A stretch of 64,000 nt of DNA from Roseovarius litoreus (GTDB lineage: Bacteria > Pseudomonadota > Alphaproteobacteria > Rhodobacterales > Rhodobacteraceae). A program made the translations under genes and the position numbers. The DNA is taken from NCBI RefSeq assembly GCF_900142765.1, contig NZ_FRCB01000004.1:248001-312000 (forward strand), written 5' to 3'. Below, one piece after another: positions 8,300 to 17,035 of the stretch (position 1 is its first letter; every line of letters starts with the position of its first letter). The notes beneath the pieces were generated by a model. The model did not search any database. It was not told the DNA's origin and worked only from the letters and a program-made list of their open reading frames with translations.

Positions 8300-10672
8300 A
8301 TGGCCATCACCCCCCTCTTCGAAACCCCCTACGAGCGGGCGGGCATCCTGTTGCCCGGCCTGCCGGTGCTGGAACCCGGCGTCGAGCGGCACCCCGTGCC
8401 CGCCGGCGGCTCCCGTGCCCTGCCGATCGAGGCGGGGGACGAAATCACCGTGCTCGATCCCGAAGGCCTGCAATGCGGCGAGCTTGTTCTCTTCGGCCCC
8501 GACGGGCGCTCGGATGCGGCGATGCTGGGAACCACCGGCTCGGGCCGCCCCGAAGGCGTGATCTCGGTACTGGCCAATGGCTCGCCCTCGGGTGCCCGGG
8601 TGGCGCGTGCGCTCGATGCGGCGGGCTTCAAGCTGGGCAAGGCCGATGCGGTGCGCGTTTTTGACGAAGGCTCGCGCCCCGGCGACATGGCCACGTTTCA
8701 CGCGTCCTGCGACGGTCTGTTGATCGTCGCCGCTCCCGGCGGCCCGATGCAGCCCTCCGCGCAGGACACGCCGACCGACCTGATCCTCTATATCCGCCGC
8801 GCCAATCGCCGCAACACCAAGGGCGGGCTCCTGCCCCCCGATCCGCTGGCCGATCCGATCCACGACATCAACATCCAGCCCGGCGAGGCGCACAGCTACG
8901 AGGTGCGCAAGGGCCAGTATATCCAGATCCTCGATGTGCAGGGCCGCGAATGCTCGGATTTTCAGGCCTTCTCGATGCGCGCACTGGACAAGGGGCTGGA
9001 ACGCGACATCGACCCCACCACGACCCGCTCGCTGATGGGGTCGCTCTATCCCCAACCCGGCATCTTCTCGAAATACTGGAGCGTCGATCAGGAACCGCTG
9101 GTCGAGATCGTGCAGGACACATGCGGCCGGCATGACACGTTCGGGCTGGCCTGTACCGCACGCTACTACGAGGATCTGGGCTATCCCGGTCACGTGAACT
9201 GCTCGGACAACATGAATGCCGATCTGGCGCAATACGGCATCCGCCCGCGCGCCGGCTGGCCCGCGATCAACTTCTTCTTCAACACCATGCTGGATGAGAC
9301 AAACGCCATCGGCATGGACGATCCATGGTCGCGCCCCGGCGATTTCGTGTTGCTGCGCGCGCTCACCGACCTGATCTGCGTGTCCACTGCCTGCCCCTGC
9401 GATGTGGACCCGGCCAATGGCTGGAACCCCACGGACATTCAGGTGCGCAGCTATGGCGCGACCGAAACCTTCAGCCGTTCGATCGGCTATCGCAAATCGG
9501 CGGAGGCCCAAGTGGAAGACACCAAGGAAACCGGGTTCCATTCCCGCTTCGCGCAGCACACGCGCAATTTCATCGAATACAACGGCTATTGGCTGGCCTC
9601 GGACATGACCGGCAAGGGCGCTCTGGCCGAATACTGGGCCTGCCGCGAAAAGGCCGCCGTGATGGATCTGTCGCCCTTGCGCAAATACGAGGTGACAGGC
9701 CCCGACGCCGAAGCCCTCATGCAGCTTTGCGTGACCCGCAACATGAAAAAACTCGCCGTCGGTCAGGTGGTCTATACCGCCATGTGCTACGATCACGGCG
9801 GCATGATCGACGACGGCACCGTGTTCCGTCTGGGTCAGGACAATTTCCGCTGGATCGGTGGCAATGACACCTCCGGCCTGTGGCTGCGCCAGCAGGCGCA
9901 GGAGCGCGGGATGAACGCTTTCGTGCGCAACTCCACCGACCAGCTGCACAATATCGCCGTGCAAGGCCCCCTCAGCCGCGAGATCCTCTCGGCCCTGATC
10001 TGGACACCGCCGACACAGCCCACCATCGACGAGCTTGAATGGTTCCGCTTTACCATCGCCCGGATCGGCGATTTCGACGGGATCCCGCTGGTGGTCAGCC
10101 GCACCGGCTATTCCGGCGAACTGGGCTACGAGGTGTTCTGTCACCCCAAACACGCCCCGCAGGTCTTCGACGCCATCTGGGCCGAGGGCGCGCCCAAGGG
10201 TATGCTACCCCTCGGGCTCGAGGCGCTGGATATGCTGCGCATCGAATCCGGCCTGATCTTCGCCAATGCCGAATTCTGCGACCGCACCGACCCGTTCGAG
10301 GCCGGCATCGGCTTTGCCGTTCCGCTCAAGAGCAAGGAGGATGATTTCATCGGCCGCACGGCGCTCGAAAACCGCAAGGCGCATCCGCAGCGCAAACTGG
10401 TCGGGCTCGAGATCGAAAGCGGCATCGTGCCCTCGGGCGGCGATTGCGTGCGCATGGGCCGCGCTCAGATCGGCGAGATCACCTCGGCCATGCGCTCGCC
10501 CATCCTCGGCAAGACCATCGCACTGGCGCGGCTCGACCTGCCCCATACCGAACCGGGCACCGCCGTCGAGGTGGGTCAGCTCGACGGTCAGCAAAAACGC
10601 CTCAAGGCCACCATCGTCCCCTTCCCGCATTTCGATCCGACCAAGGAACGCGTGAAGGGCAATTACGACTGA
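8300..10672 (+). CDS. tdm: Trimethylamine N-oxide demethylase Tdm
   Basis: A 790-residue two-part enzyme expected to cleave TMAO to dimethylamine and formaldehyde. The N-terminal half resembles DUF1989 proteins and carries candidate metal-binding residues: H278 and C285 around HDTFGLAC, and C360, C365 and C367 in CVSTACPCD. The C-terminal half (about 405-790) is a GcvT/dimethylglycine-dehydrogenase-like tetrahydrofolate-binding domain (YEVTGPDAEALMQL, SRTGYSGELGYEV, GLEALDMLRIESG), which would capture the released formaldehyde as methylene-THF. This fusion is the known Tdm architecture. The ATG at 8300 has no strong Shine-Dalgarno. The gene follows tmm on the same strand. No dimethylamine monooxygenase or gamma-glutamylmethylamide genes are in this window, so the later steps must be encoded elsewhere. 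Confidence 0.92.
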   Translation: MAITPLFETPYERAGILLPGLPVLEPGVERHPVPAGGSRALPIEAGDEITVLDPEGLQCGELVLFGPDGRSDAAMLGTTGSGRPEGVISVLANGSPSGARVARALDAAGFKLGKADAVRVFDEGSRPGDMATFHASCDGLLIVAAPGGPMQPSAQDTPTDLILYIRRANRRNTKGGLLPPDPLADPIHDINIQPGEAHSYEVRKGQYIQILDVQGRECSDFQAFSMRALDKGLERDIDPTTTRSLMGSLYPQPGIFSKYWSVDQEPLVEIVQDTCGRHDTFGLACTARYYEDLGYPGHVNCSDNMNADLAQYGIRPRAGWPAINFFFNTMLDETNAIGMDDPWSRPGDFVLLRALTDLICVSTACPCDVDPANGWNPTDIQVRSYGATETFSRSIGYRKSAEAQVEDTKETGFHSRFAQHTRNFIEYNGYWLASDMTGKGALAEYWACREKAAVMDLSPLRKYEVTGPDAEALMQLCVTRNMKKLAVGQVVYTAMCYDHGGMIDDGTVFRLGQDNFRWIGGNDTSGLWLRQQAQERGMNAFVRNSTDQLHNIAVQGPLSREILSALIWTPPTQPTIDELEWFRFTIARIGDFDGIPLVVSRTGYSGELGYEVFCHPKHAPQVFDAIWAEGAPKGMLPLGLEALDMLRIESGLIFANAEFCDRTDPFEAGIGFAVPLKSKEDDFIGRTALENRKAHPQRKLVGLEIESGIVPSGGDCVRMGRAQIGEITSAMRSPILGKTIALARLDLPHTEPGTAVEVGQLDGQQKRLKATIVPFPHFDPTKERVKGNYD

Positions 10673-10688
10673 GACCGGCGACTCCAGG

Positions 10689-10712
10689 CCGCGCCGCAAC
10701 GCGCGGTTCGTT
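10689..10712 (+). terminator. Weak terminator-like hairpin after tdm
   Basis: A short GC stem (CCGCGC, loop CGCAAC, GCGCGG) is followed by TTCGTTT, 17 bp after the tdm stop. The stem is short, so this is only a candidate. A repeat element with its own T-run follows at 10735-10785. Confidence 0.35.
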
Positions 10713-10734
10713 TACGATTGATCTGAAGCCGGTC

Positions 10735-10785
10735 GATACCGACGCGATACCGACGTTATACCGACGTGATACCGAACGGGTTTTT
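10735..10785 (+). repeat. Four tandem 11-bp units (GATACCGACGT) plus GG and T-run
   Basis: Units are GATACCGACGC, GATACCGACGT, TATACCGACGT and GATACCGAACG, followed by GG and five T. A second copy with the same four-unit order and the same GG-T-run ending is at 41734-41786. This copy sits in the gap between tdm and the convergent permease gene. The unit length is close to one turn of DNA. Function is unknown. Confidence 0.8.
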
Positions 10786-10821
10786 CCCTGTTAACCAAGG
10801 GCTTTGGGGGTGAGTCGCGGC

Positions 10822-12489
10822 TCAGCCGGTCCGGATGGCCGTGCCCAGCTTCGCACTCCGCCGCCCCTGCGCCCCGTCCCGGCCCAAGGTCCGGCAGAGC
10901 AGCGCCACCGGGATCAGCCCGAAGGCCACCAGCACCAGCGACGGCACCGCCGCCTCCGACAGCCGCTCATCCGACGCCAGCCGGTGCGCCTGCACCGCCA
11001 GCGTCTGGAAGTTGAACGGATGCAGGATCAGCGTGGCGGGCAGTTCCTTCATCACATCGACGAACACGATCAGCAGCGCAGTCAGCACGCTGGTGCGCGC
11101 CACAGGCAGATGCACCCGCCACAAAAGCCGCGGTCCCGGCTGCCCGAGCGACCGGCCAATCGCGTCGTAATGCACTGGAACTGTTGCCATTCCGCTGTCA
11201 TAGGCATTCAGCGCGGCGGCCATGAACCGCGCCATATAAGCCACGATCATCAGCCATATGGACCCGGTGATCAGCAGCCCCGTACTGATCCCGAACGTGG
11301 CTTCCATCACATCGTCGATCAGATTGTCGAGCGCCGCCATCGGCACCATCAGCCCCACCGCGATCACGCCGCCCGGCACCGCATATCCCAGCCCCGCGCC
11401 CACCACCATCAGCCGCGACCGCCGGTCCGGCCGTGTGCGTGCGCGAAACCCGATCAGCACCGCCCCGATCACCGTCAGAACCGCCGCAACCCCCGCCAGC
11501 ACAACGGAATTCTGCATCAGCGACAGATACCGGCTATCGAACAGGTTCTGCCCAGACCCCACCGCCATGAACCCCAGCATTATAACGGGAATCAGGAACC
11601 CAAGCGCCACCGGCGCAAGGCAGAACGCCGTCGCCATCCAGCCCGCCGCACCGGTCAACTGGGGCCGCTCCATCGTCTCGAACCGCGCGCCCTGCCCGGC
11701 AGTGCGCGCCTTGCCGCGCTGCGCCCGCTCCAGCCCCGCCAGAAGCAGCGCAAAGCTCAGCAAACAAAGGGATAATTGCGCCGCCGCCGCCCGATCCCCA
11801 AGCGAGAACCACGCCTGGTAGATACCCGTGGCAAAGGTCTGCACATTGAAGAACGCCACCGTTCCATAATCCGCGATGGTCTCCATCACCGCCAGCAGCG
11901 CCCCCCCCGCGATCGCCGGCCGCGCCATCGGCAGCGCTACCCGCAGAAAGGCCCGGAACGGCGAGCGCCCAAGCGTCCGCGCCACCAGAAACGCGTTCGA
12001 GGATTGCTGTTTGAACGAGGCCCGCGCCAGCAGGTAGACATAGGGATAAAGCACGATGGTCAGCATCAACGCCGCCCCGCCCAGACTGCGGATTTCCGGG
12101 AACCAATACTCCCTCGGCCCCCAGCCCGTCACCTCGCGCAGCAAGGTCTGGACCGGTCCGGGATGATCCAGCAGCGACGTATAGGCATAGGCCAGCACAT
12201 AGGCAGGAAAAGCCAGCGGCAGCGCCAGCGCCACCTCCAGCCAGCGGGAGCCGGGAAAGCGGTAGACAGTGACAAGCCAGGCCGTCACACTGCCGATCAG
12301 TGCCGTCGAAACCCCTACGATCATTACCAAAATCAGCGTCGTGCGCGCATAGCGCGGCAGGACGGACGCCAGAATGTCGCGCCACGTATCCAGATCGCCG
12401 GTGAATGCCGCAAGCGCCGCCGCCAGGATCGGCGCGACGCACAGGATCACGGCAATCCACGCAATTCGATGCAGCAGGCGTTCGGACAT
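10822..12489 (-). CDS. Iron(III)-type ABC transporter permease, fused double unit
   Basis: A 555-residue inner-membrane protein with two permease halves, each with several hydrophobic segments and an EAA-type loop (for example ARTLGRSPFRAFLRVALPMARPAI in the first half and IGRSLGQPGPRLLWRVHLPVA in the second). This duplicated layout is that of FbpB/AfuB/SfuB ferric-iron permeases, and of related ThiP proteins; VDVMKELPATLIL favours the iron group. No ATPase or binding protein for it is adjacent, so it is an orphan here. The gene upstream (12620-12997) encodes a small exported protein, separated by a terminator-like hairpin. The substrate is inferred from family resemblance only. Confidence 0.85.
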   Translation of the reverse strand: MSERLLHRIAWIAVILCVAPILAAALAAFTGDLDTWRDILASVLPRYARTTLILVMIVGVSTALIGSVTAWLVTVYRFPGSRWLEVALALPLAFPAYVLAYAYTSLLDHPGPVQTLLREVTGWGPREYWFPEIRSLGGAALMLTIVLYPYVYLLARASFKQQSSNAFLVARTLGRSPFRAFLRVALPMARPAIAGGALLAVMETIADYGTVAFFNVQTFATGIYQAWFSLGDRAAAAQLSLCLLSFALLLAGLERAQRGKARTAGQGARFETMERPQLTGAAGWMATAFCLAPVALGFLIPVIMLGFMAVGSGQNLFDSRYLSLMQNSVVLAGVAAVLTVIGAVLIGFRARTRPDRRSRLMVVGAGLGYAVPGGVIAVGLMVPMAALDNLIDDVMEATFGISTGLLITGSIWLMIVAYMARFMAAALNAYDSGMATVPVHYDAIGRSLGQPGPRLLWRVHLPVARTSVLTALLIVFVDVMKELPATLILHPFNFQTLAVQAHRLASDERLSEAAVPSLVLVAFGLIPVALLCRTLGRDGAQGRRSAKLGTAIRTG

Positions 12490-12564
12490 AGGGTTGCTTT
12501 CGACGGTTCAGGCGCCATGGCTGCCACAAAACGCTGCCGGGTTCCAGACATTCCCGACAAAAAA

Positions 12565-12604
12565 AGTGTGAGATGCGGTGCGGCCCTTTTCTCGGGCCGC
12601 ACCG
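12565..12604 (-). terminator. Terminator hairpin after the small exported-protein gene
   Basis: An 11-bp perfect stem (CGGTGCGGCCC with its complement, 12576-12586 and 12594-12604) with a 7-nt loop lies 15 bp past the stop of the 12620-12997 gene. On the minus strand a run of seven T follows after about ten bases. It separates the gene from the permease gene. Confidence 0.6.
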
Positions 12605-12619
12605 GGTTGCGGCTTCGCG

Positions 12620-12997
12620 TCAGCGATCCAGCAGTCTTGCCTGCGCCAGATAGGCCTCGCCAGCGGCACGCAGACGCTCGGGGTCATCGCCTTCGGATGT
12701 CTGGTGAACCTCCTCCAGAACCACAGGCAGCGCGCCCAACTCCTCGTTGATCTTCGCCAGGGCTATTTCCAGAGTGTAGGTGTATTCGTGCACCTCTTCC
12801 ATATCCGCCGTCGTCAGCGGATCGCGGTCCAGCACATCTGCCAACTTGTCGTTATATTTCGCGAAATTCTCGACCGCCTGCTCCAGCGTCTCGGATGGTT
12901 CGGGCGCATAATGCGTCACCTGCTCGGCAGTAGCAGGCACCAAATGCCCAAGCGTGATCGCCGCAGCTGTGACAAGACTTCCAACGGTATGTTTCAT
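12620..12997 (-). CDS. Small exported protein, DUF6746-like
   Basis: A 125-residue protein with an N-terminal signal peptide (MKHTVGSLVTAAAITLGHLVPATA, probable cut after ATA at residue 24). The mature part is acidic and helical (ETLEQAVENFAKYNDKLADVL, MEEVHEYTYTLEIALAKINEEL). The pattern resembles small periplasmic proteins catalogued as DUF6746, from memory and unverified. It has no cysteines and no known catalytic motif. It lies upstream of the orphan iron-type permease on the same strand, with a terminator between them. Function unknown. Confidence 0.75.
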   Translation of the reverse strand: MKHTVGSLVTAAAITLGHLVPATAEQVTHYAPEPSETLEQAVENFAKYNDKLADVLDRDPLTTADMEEVHEYTYTLEIALAKINEELGALPVVLEEVHQTSEGDDPERLRAAGEAYLAQARLLDR

Positions 12998-13444
12998 CGG
13001 TCTGATCCTTTTTCGGATGTGTCATGCTGGCTGCCGCGCGGGTTGGCCGATGATCCACCGACTGCGTACCGCTCAGGTCGCTCTCGTTTCGCGGGGACAT
13101 CTTTGCACCATCACCATTCGGGTGCAGATGATCCGCGCGACATCGCCACGACGCTCGCACAAAAGCAGGAAACCCAAGTCTCGCGCCACGCCGCTCCGAT
13201 ATCTTGCCCACGGCTAGGGGAGAGTGAGATTGCTGTCAATATTTCCTGATAAATTTTGTGGGTCTTTCAGTCATTCGCGCGGTCTGAACTTCTCGCAATC
13301 TGGACGATACAGACCGAACTTGACGAAACGTCATGCACAGATGACGAATTATCTTTTGGCGTTCGCATACACCATGGTTAATCTTGCCTATCGTTAAGGC
13401 TACGAATTCAGAGATAAATCCAAAATAACGACAGGGAGTCCACA
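12998..13444. other. Divergent intergenic region
   Basis: These 447 bp separate the small exported-protein gene from the peptide importer operon. The part 13230-13440 is clearly richer in A+T and should hold the operon promoter. A short inverted repeat TGACG-AAA-CGTCA lies at 13321-13333 and TGACGAATTATC follows at 13342. I see no convincing gene. Confidence 0.5.
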
Positions 13445-15022
13445 ATGAAAACGACAGCAATTCTGACCGCAGCGCTCTTGGCCAGCACATCGATCGGCGC
13501 CTCTGCCGAGACGCTGCGTTGGGCCCGTGCGGGGGATTCGCTCACGCTCGATCCGCATGCGCAGAACGAAGGGCCGACCCACACGCTGGCCCATCAGATA
13601 TACGAGCCCCTGATTATCCGCGACATGACAGGCGCCTTCCAGCCGGCGCTTGCGACCGACTGGGCGCCCAAGGCGGATGATCCAAACGTCTGGGTTTTCA
13701 ACCTCCGTCAGGGCGTCAAATACCATGACGGCTCGGATTTCACCGCCGAGGATGTGGTCTTTTCCATCACCCGCGCAAAATCCGAGAATTCCAACATGAA
13801 AGAGCTTTTGACCTCGGTGGTCGAAGTGCGTGCCGTGGGCGATCATACCGTCGAATTCGTGACAGACGGGCCGAACCCGATCCTGCCCTCGAACCTGACC
13901 AACCTGTTCATGATGGACAAAGGCTGGGCCGAGGCGAACGACTCCGTCACCGTGCAGGACGTCGAGGGCGGACAGACCACCTTTGCCTCCACCAACGCCA
14001 TGGGCACCGGCGCCTACAAGCTGGTCAGCCGCGAGCCTGACGTGAAAACCGTCCTTACCCAGAACGAAAACTACTGGGGTAAGGACCAATTCCCGATGGA
14101 TGTGACCGACATCGTCTACACCCCGATCCAGAACGCCGCCACCCGCGTCGCGGCGCTTTTGTCCGGCGAAGTCGATTTCATTCAGGACGTTCCCGTGCAG
14201 GATCTGGGCCGCGTGGGCGAGACCGAGGGTCTGGTCGTCAAGACAGCGCCTCAGAACCGGGTGATCTTCTTCGGAATGAACATGGGCGCAGACGACATCG
14301 CCAATGACGATGTCGAAGGCAAGAACCCGCTGGCGGACGTGCGCGTGCGCAAGGCCATGTCCATGGCGATCAACCGCGACGCCATCAAGCAGGTGGTGAT
14401 GCGCGGGCAATCCCAGCCCGCCGGCATGATTGCGCCCCCCTTCGTAAATGGCTGGACCGCCGAGATGGACAGCTCGGCCAAGACCGATATCGACGCCGCC
14501 AAGGCGCTGATGGCGGATGCGGGCTATGCCGACGGCTTCTCGATCCAGCTGGACTGCCCGAACGACCGCTACATCAACGACGAGGCGATCTGTCAGGCCA
14601 CCGTGGGGATGCTCGCGCAGATCGGCATCACCGTGAACCTCGACGCGAAACCCAAGGCACAGCATTTCCCGCTGATCACCAATGATCAGACGGATTTCTA
14701 CATGCTGGGCTGGGGCGTTCCGACCTACGACTCCGAGTACATCTTCAACTTCCTCGTTCACACCCGTGGCGAGGATCGCGGCAGCTGGAACGGCACCGGC
14801 TTCTCGAATGCGGACGTCGACGCGATGATCGTGTCGCTGGCCTCCGAGACCGACCTTGCCAAGCGTAACGAGACCATCCAGTCGATCTGGAACGTCGTGC
14901 AGGAAGAGCAGCTCTATATCCCAATCCACCATCAGGTGCTCAACTGGGGCATGACCAGCGCGGTCGGCACCGAAGTCAGCCCCGAGGATGATCCGAAGTT
15001 CAAGTTCTTCACGATGAACTGA
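13445..15022 (+). CDS. Peptide/nickel-type ABC transporter substrate-binding protein
   Basis: A 525-residue periplasmic binding protein of the DppA/OppA family (SBP_bac_5). A signal peptide ends near residue 21 (ASA). The family markers are visible: LDPHAQNEGPTHTLAHQIYEPL near the N-terminus, the LRQGVKYHDGSDFTAEDVVFS block at about residues 87-107, and DVRVRKAMSMAINRDAI at about 297-313. The start has AGGGAG upstream. It is the first gene of a five-gene importer operon and is separated from the permease gene by two hairpins. The ligand (peptide, opine or other amine-containing compound) cannot be read from sequence. Confidence 0.92.
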   Translation: MKTTAILTAALLASTSIGASAETLRWARAGDSLTLDPHAQNEGPTHTLAHQIYEPLIIRDMTGAFQPALATDWAPKADDPNVWVFNLRQGVKYHDGSDFTAEDVVFSITRAKSENSNMKELLTSVVEVRAVGDHTVEFVTDGPNPILPSNLTNLFMMDKGWAEANDSVTVQDVEGGQTTFASTNAMGTGAYKLVSREPDVKTVLTQNENYWGKDQFPMDVTDIVYTPIQNAATRVAALLSGEVDFIQDVPVQDLGRVGETEGLVVKTAPQNRVIFFGMNMGADDIANDDVEGKNPLADVRVRKAMSMAINRDAIKQVVMRGQSQPAGMIAPPFVNGWTAEMDSSAKTDIDAAKALMADAGYADGFSIQLDCPNDRYINDEAICQATVGMLAQIGITVNLDAKPKAQHFPLITNDQTDFYMLGWGVPTYDSEYIFNFLVHTRGEDRGSWNGTGFSNADVDAMIVSLASETDLAKRNETIQSIWNVVQEEQLYIPIHHQVLNWGMTSAVGTEVSPEDDPKFKFFTMN

Positions 15023-15028
15023 CGCTTA

Positions 15029-15087
15029 TTCGGGCGGGCCGCATGCCCGCCCGAACATGCCGCGCCCCACCTATGGGGCGCGGTTTT
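15029..15087 (+). terminator. Two tandem hairpins between binding-protein and permease genes
   Basis: The first hairpin has an 11-bp stem (TTCGGGCGGGC, loop CGCAT) at 15029-15055. The second has a 9-bp stem (CCGCGCCCC, loop ACCTAT) at 15060-15083 followed by TTTT. The second is a rho-independent-like attenuating terminator, and the first may protect the 3' end of the binding-protein mRNA. Together they would give excess binding protein over permease. Confidence 0.7.
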
Positions 15088-15108
15088 CCGCATTGATCGG
15101 AGCCCCAG

Positions 15109-16092
15109 ATGCTCGCCTATATCATCCGCCGCGTATTCCAGTCCGTGCTGGTCCTTCTGATCGTGGGGCTTGTCGCGTTCTCGATGTTCGCCTTCGTGGG
15201 CGACCCGGTCGACAACATGCTCGGCCAGGAACGCACCCAGGCCGATATCGAACGTCTGCGCCAGCAGCTTGGCCTCGACCGGCCCTTCATCGTGCAATAC
15301 TGGCGCTTCCTCGAACAGGCCGCGCAGGGCAATTTCGGTCTCAGCTACCGACAGGGCCGCCCCGTGGCCGAGATCCTCATGGAACGCCTGCCCGCAACGC
15401 TGGAACTGGCCTTCGTCTCGGGCCTTCTGGCCCTGTTTGGTGGCATTGCGCTTGGTATCTTCACGGCGATCCGCCGTCGTGGCGCAGCGGCGAATGTCAT
15501 CATGACGCTGTCGCTGATCGGCGTGTCGCTGCCCACGTTCCTGATCGGCATCCTGCTGATCTATGTCTTTTCCGTCGAACTTGGCTGGCTGCCCAGCTTC
15601 GGGCGCGGCGAGGTGACGGATCTAGGCGGCTGGACCACGGGCTTTTTGACGGCAAGTGGCCTCAAGGCGCTGATTCTGCCGGCGATCACCCTGGGGCTTT
15701 ACCAGATGACACTGATCATGCGCCTGGTGCGCACCGAAATGCTGGAGGTGCTGCGCATGGACTACATCCGCTTCGCGCGCGCCCGCGGCATCCGCGAAAA
15801 ATCGGTCAATTTCCGCCATGCTCTGAAGAACACGCTGGTGCCGGTGATCACCATCACCGGCCTGCAACTGGGCAGCATCATCGCCTTCGCAATCATCACG
15901 GAGACGGTGTTCCAATGGCCCGGCGTCGGCCTTCTTTTCATCAACGCGATCCAATTCGTCGATATCCCGGTGATGGCCGCCTATCTGATGATGATCTCGG
16001 TGATGTTCGTCGGCATCAACCTGATCGTGGACATGCTCTATTTCGCGATCGACCCGCGCCTGCGCGTCGACCGCACCGCAGGAGGGCACTGA
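15109..16092 (+). CDS. Peptide-type ABC transporter permease (DppB-like)
   Basis: A 327-residue inner-membrane permease. The N-terminus YIIRRVFQSVLVLLIVGLVAFSMF and the RQQLGLDRPFIVQYWRFL segment are characteristic of DppB/OppB. The EAA loop reads MDYIRFARARGIREKSVNFRHALKN at about residues 217-241, and WPGVGLLFINAIQFVD follows. It works with the DppC-like product of 16094-17035, which starts 1 bp after its stop codon. The length is normal. Confidence 0.93.
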   Translation: MLAYIIRRVFQSVLVLLIVGLVAFSMFAFVGDPVDNMLGQERTQADIERLRQQLGLDRPFIVQYWRFLEQAAQGNFGLSYRQGRPVAEILMERLPATLELAFVSGLLALFGGIALGIFTAIRRRGAAANVIMTLSLIGVSLPTFLIGILLIYVFSVELGWLPSFGRGEVTDLGGWTTGFLTASGLKALILPAITLGLYQMTLIMRLVRTEMLEVLRMDYIRFARARGIREKSVNFRHALKNTLVPVITITGLQLGSIIAFAIITETVFQWPGVGLLFINAIQFVDIPVMAAYLMMISVMFVGINLIVDMLYFAIDPRLRVDRTAGGH

Positions 16093-16093
16093 G

Positions 16094-17035
16094 ATGGCCG
16101 ATACAAGCAGCGATATCCGCCCCACCCGCCTGCGGCGTGCCTGGAACAGCGACATTGCCTGGTCGTTCCGCCATGCGCCGGTCGCCATGGTCTCGACGCT
16201 TGTGGTTGTGGTGCTGATCCTCGGCGCAGTTCTGGCGCCCCTGGTCGCACCTCACGACCCGTTCAACCCCGCAACGCTCAACCTGATGAACGGCTTCACC
16301 CCGCCGGGCGTCGCCAACCAGTTCACCGGGGATTTCTTCGTGCTCGGCACCGACGATCAGGGACGCGACGTCTTTTCGACGATCCTCTACGGGATGCGCA
16401 TCTCGCTGTTCGTGGGCTTCTCGGCAGTGCTGTTGGCAATGGTGCTCGGCGTAACGCTCGGCCTCTTGGCGGGCTACGCGGGGGGCTGGACCGAAACGAT
16501 CATCATGCGCATCGCCGATGTGCAGCTGACCTTCCCCGCGATCCTCGTGGCGATGCTGATCTTCGGGATCGCCAAGGGCATCACCCCCCCCGAATACCGC
16601 GACCAGATGGCGATCTGGGTGCTGATTCTGGCCATCGGCCTCAGCGATTGGGTGCAGTTCGCCCGGGTGGTGCGTGGCGCCACACTGGTGGAAAAGAACA
16701 AGGAATACGTGCAAGCGGCCCGCCTGATCGGGCGCACGCCCTTTGCCATCATGCTGCGCCACATCCTGCCGAATGTGCTCAACCCTGTGCTGGTGATCGC
16801 CACCATCAGCCTTGCGCTGGCGATCATCGCCGAGGCGACACTGTCCTTCCTCGGCGTAGGCGCCCCCCCGACCAAACCCAGCCTCGGCACGCTCATACGC
16901 ATCGGTCAGGAATTCATGTTCTCCGGCGAATGGTGGATCCTGTTCTTCCCCGCCGCCACGCTTCTGGCGCTGGCGCTGTCGATCAACCTGCTGGGCGACT
17001 GGCTGCGCGACGCATTGAACCCGAGGCTCAGATGA
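16094..17035 (+). CDS. Peptide-type ABC transporter permease (DppC-like)
   Basis: A 313-residue partner permease. It has the DppC-type N-terminal cytoplasmic segment, a membrane helix, then HDPFNPATLNLMNGFTPPG and FVLGTDDQGRDVFSTILYGMRISL, the characteristic DppC/OppC block. The EAA loop is EYVQAARLIGRTPFAIMLRHILPN at about residues 205-228. Its stop codon overlaps the start of the next ATPase gene by 4 bp (ATGA). No irregularities. Confidence 0.93.
   Translation: MADTSSDIRPTRLRRAWNSDIAWSFRHAPVAMVSTLVVVVLILGAVLAPLVAPHDPFNPATLNLMNGFTPPGVANQFTGDFFVLGTDDQGRDVFSTILYGMRISLFVGFSAVLLAMVLGVTLGLLAGYAGGWTETIIMRIADVQLTFPAILVAMLIFGIAKGITPPEYRDQMAIWVLILAIGLSDWVQFARVVRGATLVEKNKEYVQAARLIGRTPFAIMLRHILPNVLNPVLVIATISLALAIIAEATLSFLGVGAPPTKPSLGTLIRIGQEFMFSGEWWILFFPAATLLALALSINLLGDWLRDALNPRLR

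Noticed and set aside
8090..10153. A 687-codon minus-strand open frame opposite tmm/tdm
   Set aside because: It has no motif, and tdm on the other strand is full length with family motifs throughout.
10735..10785. Possible CRISPR-like array
   Set aside because: Units are 11 bp in direct tandem without spacers, and no cas genes are present.
10735..10785. Conserved small peptide encoded by the 11-bp repeat element (similar translated phrases at both copies)
   Set aside because: The resemblance follows from the DNA repeat itself; there is no start codon with a Shine-Dalgarno site or common downstream sequence.
13236..13490. An 84-codon minus-strand frame in the promoter region of the peptide importer
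   Set aside because: It overlaps the start of the binding-protein gene, has no ribosome-binding site and shows no recognisable domain.
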